Below are positions 4,574 through 8,840 of a DNA stretch of 8,840 nucleotides, one piece after another (position 1 is the stretch's first letter; each line of letters begins with the position of its first letter). The notes below the pieces were generated by a model. The model did not search any database, was not told the origin of the DNA, and saw only the letters and a program-made list of their open reading frames with translations. Origin of the DNA: Alphaproteobacteria bacterium (GTDB lineage Bacteria; Pseudomonadota; Alphaproteobacteria; Micropepsales; Micropepsaceae); NCBI GenBank assembly GCA_026400305.1, contig JAPLPI010000154.1, positions 1 to 8,840 on the forward strand, given 5' to 3'. Position numbers and translations under genes: made by a program.

Positions 4574-5527
4574 ATGAGAAAACAGGCAAAAATCTTCATA
4601 GACGGCGCCGCCGGTACCACCGGGCTGGAAATTCGCGAGCGGCTGGCCGGCCGCGAGGACCTGTCGCTCATGGTGCTGCCGGAGGCGCAGCGCAAGGATG
4701 CGGTCGCCCGCAAGGCGGCGCTGAACGGCGCTGATGTGGTGATCCTGTGCCTGCCGGACGAAGCGGCGCGCGAGGCGGTCAGCCTGATCGACAATCCCGA
4801 TGTGCGGGTGATCGATGCGTCCACCGCTCACCGCATCGCCGATGGCTGGACCTATGGTTTTGCCGAGCTGGAGGCCGATGGCACTGCGCGCATCGCGTCG
4901 GCCAAACGTGTCAGCAATCCCGGCTGCTGGGCCACGGGATTTTTGTCTATCGTGCGGCCGCTGGTGCGCGCCGGTCTGTTGCCGGCCGAGTTTCCCGTCA
5001 CCGCCAACGGCATCTCCGGCTATTCCGGCGGCGGCAAGGCGATGATCGCGGAGTTCGAGGACAAGTCGGCAGCGACCTATACTGAAAGCGTTATGCACAT
5101 TTACGCGCTTGGCCTGACGCACAAGCATATCCCGGAGATGACCCAGCATTCGGGCTTGGCGCATCCGCCCTTGTTCGAGCCCAGCGTGGGCCGCTTCTTC
5201 CGCGGCATGCTGGTGGAAGTGCCGCTACAGCTTTGGGCACTGCCAGGTAAGCCGGCGCCGCGCGACATCCATGCCGCGCTGGCACGCGCCTATCCCGAAC
5301 GGCCGATGGTCAAGGTCGCGTCGCTGGAAGATGCCGCTGCGGCCAAGACCCTGGATGCAGAAATCCTGGCCGGCAGCAACGGGCTGATGCTGTATGTCTT
5401 CGGCAATGAAAAGGCCGGGCAGTCGCGGGTGGTCGCGGTGTTCGACAATCTGGGCAAGGGCGCCAGCGGTGCTGCGGTGCAAAACTTGAACATCATGGTT
5501 GGTTTGCCGGAGACCACGGGCCTTTAG
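4574..5527 (+). CDS. argC: N-acetyl-gamma-glutamyl-phosphate reductase, short type
   Basis: A cytoplasmic enzyme of arginine biosynthesis: NADPH-dependent reduction of N-acetylglutamyl phosphate to N-acetylglutamate semialdehyde. From ATG 4574 it is 317 residues, fitting the short ArgC class (about 305-320). Visible are the dinucleotide-binding start KIFIDGAAGTTG (residues 6-17), VIDASTAHR (79-87), the active-site SNPGCWATGF with nucleophile Cys118, SGYSGGGKAMI (148-158), and the His-bearing LTHKHIPEM (181-189). The usual NPGCYPTG or NPGCYATG is NPGCWATG here, a mild variation. A GTG at 4553 would add seven residues (MNVDGNQ), but homologues begin just before KIFIDG, so 4574 is preferred; neither start has a strong Shine-Dalgarno. 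The PDZ gene follows after 19 bases and is probably co-transcribed. Confidence 0.95.
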   Translation: MRKQAKIFIDGAAGTTGLEIRERLAGREDLSLMVLPEAQRKDAVARKAALNGADVVILCLPDEAAREAVSLIDNPDVRVIDASTAHRIADGWTYGFAELEADGTARIASAKRVSNPGCWATGFLSIVRPLVRAGLLPAEFPVTANGISGYSGGGKAMIAEFEDKSAATYTESVMHIYALGLTHKHIPEMTQHSGLAHPPLFEPSVGRFFRGMLVEVPLQLWALPGKPAPRDIHAALARAYPERPMVKVASLEDAAAAKTLDAEILAGSNGLMLYVFGNEKAGQSRVVAVFDNLGKGASGAAVQNLNIMVGLPETTGL

Positions 5528-5546
5528 TTTGTGCTAAAGGGGACGG

Positions 5547-6743
5547 ATGGGCTTCAAAGGCATCATCGTCTCGGTCGCTGTCGGGCTGGTGCTGTTCGCC
5601 GGTGTGGTGCTCCATGCCATTCACCGCGCGCCCAAGCCGCGCGGCTTTTCCGGACTGCAATTCTCCGCGCTGACGCCGTCCGCGTCAGCCCGCACGCCTC
5701 TGCTGGCGCGCGGCGGGGCCGAGATCGTGGCGGTGCTGGCCGACAGCCCTGCCGACAAGGCCAAGATCGAACCCGGTGAAGTGGTGTCGGCCATTGATGG
5801 CGTCTCCATCCTGTCGGCGCGCCAGGCCTCCGATCTGGTGCGCAGGCGCGCCGCGGGCGACCGCATCACGCTCATGCTGTACGACATCACCAAGGGCGAA
5901 TTGCATCCGCGCGATGTGTCCTTGACCTTCGCAGCCACCCCGCCGGTGGGCAAGAAATTTTCTGTGCGTCCGCCGCGCACCCTGGCTAAGGAAATTTTCG
6001 CGCAGCCTTTCCCGGCTGCCCATGCATCCTGGTCACGCCGCATTTATCTGGGCCCGACCATCCGGCCTTTGGCGTTGAGCGGATTGGGGGCAGGGCAGTG
6101 TAACGCCTTCGCACCAGCTTTTTGGCGGGTGGCGGCCCATGCGCCCGACAATTCGCTATTCCATGTCATGGCCAATGAAAGCTTTGCCCATGCAATCTAC
6201 AAGACCGCGCAACTGAATGGCGCGTCGCCGGACAGCTTCCTTTCGGATTACCTGCAGACGACCTTCGGCGCGCCGGTGGTGATGACACCGCCGCAGACAC
6301 GGTCGTTCGGCTTTGTGGTGCGCGACTTTGGCAACAACAAGGGCGGCGCGGGCTTTGTGCTCTATCGCATCACCGGCAGTCGTATCGCCCTCTGGCTGGC
6401 GGCGGTGCCGGCCGGCGATGCCGGCTGGGCCAAGCCGCTGGCGGGCGCGGTGGCGCTGTCCATGCGCTGCGCTTCGCCGGGCGCGCCCGCATTGGCGCCG
6501 CGCGATCCGGCCTTGGCAGAAACGGTTGTGGCGCTTCGCTGCATGGATGGTCATTGCGGCGAGACCGATTTCGCCGCCGGCTATCTCACGGTGCTGCGGC
6601 TGGGCTATGTCCACAATCTCAAGGGCGACATGTTCCTGGTCCATCCGCGCAAGGACTTTTGGCTGAACGGCGCCGAAGGGCCGGGCTACTACCACCAGAT
6701 TGGCGGCGAGAACGAAAAACTCATGCCGGGCAGCATTAACTGA
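5547..6743 (+). CDS. Membrane-anchored PDZ-domain protein with novel C-terminal region
   Basis: A 398-residue protein. Residues 5-24 form one hydrophobic segment (an uncleaved anchor or signal), followed by basic RAPKPR and a PDZ domain at about 50-130: EIVAVLADSPADKAKIEPGE, then VVSAIDGVSI, the S1C-protease type of PDZ. No protease domain is present. Residues 135-398 match nothing I recognise; they contain aromatic-rich segments and four cysteines (185, 308, 332, 337), the last two as CMDGHC, which suggests disulfides in the periplasm. The PDZ would bind C-terminal peptides or a partner protein. AAAGGGGA just before the ATG is a strong Shine-Dalgarno. The gene lies 19 bases after argC, probably in one transcript, though a functional link to arginine synthesis is not implied. 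The C-terminal region may be a bacterial-clade-specific domain. Confidence 0.85.
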   Translation: MGFKGIIVSVAVGLVLFAGVVLHAIHRAPKPRGFSGLQFSALTPSASARTPLLARGGAEIVAVLADSPADKAKIEPGEVVSAIDGVSILSARQASDLVRRRAAGDRITLMLYDITKGELHPRDVSLTFAATPPVGKKFSVRPPRTLAKEIFAQPFPAAHASWSRRIYLGPTIRPLALSGLGAGQCNAFAPAFWRVAAHAPDNSLFHVMANESFAHAIYKTAQLNGASPDSFLSDYLQTTFGAPVVMTPPQTRSFGFVVRDFGNNKGGAGFVLYRITGSRIALWLAAVPAGDAGWAKPLAGAVALSMRCASPGAPALAPRDPALAETVVALRCMDGHCGETDFAAGYLTVLRLGYVHNLKGDMFLVHPRKDFWLNGAEGPGYYHQIGGENEKLMPGSIN

Positions 6744-6768
6744 TTACCGGCTGTGGTCGGGTTCCTTG

Positions 6769-6788
6769 GCACGTGCGTTGCGACGTGC
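6769..6788 (+). repeat. Inverted repeat GCACGT-N8-ACGTGC
   Basis: A perfect 6-bp inverted repeat with an 8-base spacer (GCGTTGCG), 25 bases after the PDZ stop codon. There is no T tract directly after it, so it is not an intrinsic terminator. It may be a protein-binding site or a weak RNA hairpin in the 158-base spacer before the small exported protein. Confidence 0.35.
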
Positions 6789-6830
6789 TCGCCATAAAGG
6801 TTTTGTTATGCCCATTTTGTTTCACATTGG

Positions 6831-6868
6831 GCCAGCCGGCAGTTGCCCCCTGCCGCTGGCTGTATTTT
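6831..6868 (+). terminator. Strong hairpin with short T-rich tail (terminator or leader structure)
   Basis: GCCAGCCGGCAG (6831-6842) pairs with CTGCCGCTGGC (6850-6860), leaving one bulged C, with the loop TTGCCCC and the tail TGTATTTT. It would end transcription from the argC-PDZ unit, or act as an attenuator for the small exported protein whose ATG lies 33 bases beyond the tail. The T tract is short, so termination may be partial. Confidence 0.5.
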
Positions 6869-6901
6869 CCGGACTTCCGGGTATCTCGTTTTGGAGGGCC
6901 T

Positions 6902-7189
6902 ATGACCATTCGCACCGTTTCATTCACCGGCATCCTGCTGGCGGGCCTCGCCGCGCCCTGTTTGGCGCAGGAACCCACCTTGCCGCCCCATTCGCTGGAC
7001 TTCGACAAGTCCGTCGAGTCGGAAAGCATCGTGATTCAGGACCTGTCCGGCGGCGTCGGTAGCCAGGATGGCGGCAGCGGCGGCAATGTGATCCAGATCA
7101 TGCAGATCCAGCCCAATGGCTCCGTCAACGGCGTTTCCACCAGCGCTAGCGCGACGCGTTACACCGCCATCAGCGGTCGCAGCCGGTGA
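6902..7189 (+). CDS. Small exported Gly/Ser-rich protein of unknown function
   Basis: From ATG 6902 the product is 95 residues. It starts with a clear Sec signal peptide: MTIR, a hydrophobic stretch to residue 19, then APCLA with likely cleavage before Gln23. There is no proper lipobox, because Pro precedes the Cys. The mature part of about 73 residues is acidic at first (LDFDKSVESESIVIQDL), then Gly/Ser/Asn-rich, and ends in a basic SGRSR. It is probably periplasmic or secreted. I do not recognise the family. The GGAGG at 6893-6897, close before the ATG, fixes the start; the frame extends upstream to 6773 without a plausible start. A leader hairpin precedes it. The stop TGA directly abuts the stop of the convergent phaC, with no spacer and no visible terminator. 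Confidence 0.78.
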   Translation: MTIRTVSFTGILLAGLAAPCLAQEPTLPPHSLDFDKSVESESIVIQDLSGGVGSQDGGSGGNVIQIMQIQPNGSVNGVSTSASATRYTAISGRSR

Positions 7190-8840
7190 TTACTGCGTCT
7201 TGACCTTGACGTAAGTGCCGGGCGCGTCGCCCAGCACTTTCAACTCGCCGTCGCCGGGCTGGCGCGCGGGGATTTTCTTACCGGACAGCTTGCTCAGCCA
7301 CCGGTCCCAATCCGGCCACCAGGAACCGGTATGCTCGGTTGCGCCCTTGCGCCAGGCTTCGATGTTCTTGGCACTCTTGTCGTTCGTCCAGAACTGATAC
7401 TTTTTCGCAGCAGGCGGATTGATCACCCCCGCGATATGGCCGGAACCGGCGATGATGAAGCGCACCGGCCCGCCGAACAGCTGGGTGGACTTGAATACCG
7501 AATTGGCCGGCGCGATGTGATCTTCGCGTGCTGACTGGAGATAGACCGGTACCTTCACCTTGTGCAGGTCCAGTTTCACGCCCGCCATTTCCATCTTGCC
7601 GCGCGCCAGGGCGTTTTCTTTGTAGCAATTGCGCAAATAGGAAAGGTGCAGCTTCTCCGGCATCCGCGTCGTGTCGCCGTTCCAATAGAGCAGGTCGAAC
7701 GGCATGGGCTGTTTGCCCAGCAGGTAATTGTTGATCACAAACGACCAGATCAGGTCGTTGGCGCGCAGCATGTTGAAGGCGCCCGCCATCTTGGAGCCGG
7801 GTAGCACGCCGCCTTCGCTGTCCATCTTGGCTTTCAGGGCCTCCAGCTGTGCTTCGTCCACGAATACCGACAGTTCGCCCGCTTCGCTGAAGTCCGTTTG
7901 CGCCGCCCAGAAGGTGGCTGAATGGATCCGGTCGTCGCCCTTGGCGGCCATGTAGGCGAGGGTGGAGGCGAGCAGGGTGCCGGCGATGCAGTAGCCGACA
8001 CAGTTGGGGTCGCGCACGCCGGTGGCCTTCTCCACCGCGTCCAGGGCGGCGAAAATGCCGTCCTGCATGTAATCCTCGAACCCGGCCTGGCTGAGCTTAG
8101 CGTCCGGATTCACCCAGCTCACTAGGAACACGGTATAGCCTTGGCCAACCAGCCAGCGGACGAAGCTGTTCTCGGGCCGCAGGTCGATGATGTAGAACTT
8201 GTTTATCCAGGGCGGAAAGATCAGAAGCGGCCGCTCGTGGACCTCATCAGTGGCCGGAGAATACTGCAGTAACTCCATGATCCGGTTGCGAAACACAACC
8301 TTGCCCGGCGTGGTGGCGACATTCTCGCCGATGGTGAAGCCGTCGGCAGACTGGCGGATGGACAGCTCGCCATGGCCGCGCTCGATATCGGCCAACAGAT
8401 TGTCCAAGCCCTTGATTAGGTTGTCTCCATTGGAGGCTAGGGTGGCCTTCAGCACGTCCGGGTTGGTCAGGGGGAAGTTGGTGGGTGCAAAGGCATCGGC
8501 GAACTGGCGGGTGTAGAAGGCGACGCGGCCGCGTTCCTTTTCGTCCAGGCCGTGCAGCTTTCCCACCATCTCCTGCATGGCGTTGGCGGTCAGCAGATAG
8601 CTCTGCTTGATGAAATCGAACACTTCGTTTTCGCGCCAGGCATCGGCCTTGAAGCGGCGGTCGCCCGGCGCCGGTTCCACCACCGCGGCGGCTTCACCGC
8701 CCAGCATGCGCCGCGCCGTGGCTTCCCACAGCGTCATCACATCGTTCCACCACTGGGTCTGGGCCGCGATCACAGCGTCGCGGTCTTCGCCCATCGCCTT
8801 GGCCAGCGCCATCATGGCGCCGGAGATGTTCAAAGGATCG
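7190..8840 (-). CDS. phaC: Poly(3-hydroxyalkanoate) synthase, class I type, 5' end outside window
   Basis: Polymerises (R)-3-hydroxyacyl-CoA into polyhydroxyalkanoate at the granule surface. The frame is open to the window edge: codons before 8833 read Asp-Pro-Leu-Asn, as in the DPLN segment of PhaC, so the start lies outside and the TTG at 8833 is not an initiator. At least 549 residues are present, against about 580-600 for class I. Counting the Leu codon at 8833 as residue 1, the N-terminal domain covers about 1-190, followed by the alpha/beta hydrolase core with PLLIFPPWINKFYIIDL (202-218), the box VGYCIAGTLLAS (279-290) with nucleophile Cys282, SAREDHIAP (434-442) with Asp438, and GSGHIAGVINPP (463-474) with His466. 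The box reads G-x-C-x-A-G instead of the usual G-x-C-x-G-G. The gene converges tail to tail with the small exported protein gene. Confidence 0.96.
   Translation of the reverse strand, partial: DPLNISGAMMALAKAMGEDRDAVIAAQTQWWNDVMTLWEATARRMLGGEAAAVVEPAPGDRRFKADAWRENEVFDFIKQSYLLTANAMQEMVGKLHGLDEKERGRVAFYTRQFADAFAPTNFPLTNPDVLKATLASNGDNLIKGLDNLLADIERGHGELSIRQSADGFTIGENVATTPGKVVFRNRIMELLQYSPATDEVHERPLLIFPPWINKFYIIDLRPENSFVRWLVGQGYTVFLVSWVNPDAKLSQAGFEDYMQDGIFAALDAVEKATGVRDPNCVGYCIAGTLLASTLAYMAAKGDDRIHSATFWAAQTDFSEAGELSVFVDEAQLEALKAKMDSEGGVLPGSKMAGAFNMLRANDLIWSFVINNYLLGKQPMPFDLLYWNGDTTRMPEKLHLSYLRNCYKENALARGKMEMAGVKLDLHKVKVPVYLQSAREDHIAPANSVFKSTQLFGGPVRFIIAGSGHIAGVINPPAAKKYQFWTNDKSAKNIEAWRKGATEHTGSWWPDWDRWLSKLSGKKIPARQPGDGELKVLGDAPGTYVKVKTQ

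Noticed and set aside
4427..5164. 245-residue minus-strand ORF across the argC 5' half
   Set aside because: Antisense to argC, which has all family motifs. The composition is that of a shadow frame.
6156..6695. 179-residue minus-strand ORF inside the PDZ protein gene
   Set aside because: His/Arg/Gln-rich antisense frame with no ribosome binding site or recognisable motif.
7046..7150. Curlin-like repeat in the small exported protein
   Set aside because: Gly, Asn and Gln are frequent, but no repeated Ser-x5-Gln-x-Gly-x-Asn unit is present.

Overview
The window looks like a piece of a high-GC alphaproteobacterial chromosome. Four things suggest this: the order rplM-rpsI-argC, an S9 protein with the roughly 35-residue N-terminal extension common in that class, a short-type ArgC, and a class I-like PHA synthase. 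This is inference from protein style and gene order; no genus can be named from the sequence alone.

Left part (1-948, minus strand): a crotonase-superfamily gene of the ECHDC3-like kind overlaps by 4 bases the start of a small YccU-type CoA-binding protein gene. The CoA-binding reading frame meets an in-frame TGA exactly where the family has a glycine, so it is either broken or misread.

Middle part (about 1015-2775): an accessory block of lower GC, full of interrupted genes. It holds a small minus-strand remnant broken at a run of eight A; the C-terminal half of an IS1595-family transposase with a one-base frameshift; a small Lys/Pro-rich ORF; a divergent gene with a HEPN-type R-x4-H motif and an in-frame TAG near its end; and a convergent minus-strand ORF. 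That last ORF lies behind a good sigma-70 promoter whose -10 box sits inside a perfect inverted repeat. The block appears to have been inserted beside the ribosomal protein operon.

Core part (2800-5527): a promoter, rplM and rpsI one base apart, and a clear intrinsic terminator; then a convergent DUF805 membrane protein gene and argC (arginine biosynthesis). Between the divergent DUF805 and argC genes are two short perfect palindromes.

Right part (5547-8840): a membrane-anchored periplasmic PDZ protein with an unrecognised C-terminal region is tightly linked to argC. It is followed by a leader with hairpins and a small exported Gly/Ser-rich protein of unknown function. The window ends in a convergent, 5'-incomplete phaC (polyhydroxyalkanoate synthase) whose stop codon directly abuts that of the small exported protein.

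No tRNA, rRNA, CRISPR array or complete mobile element was seen. The most unusual content is the decayed accessory block, with four single-base lesions in or near it (counting the CoA-binding gene), the HEPN-like protein, and the dyad-controlled promoter.
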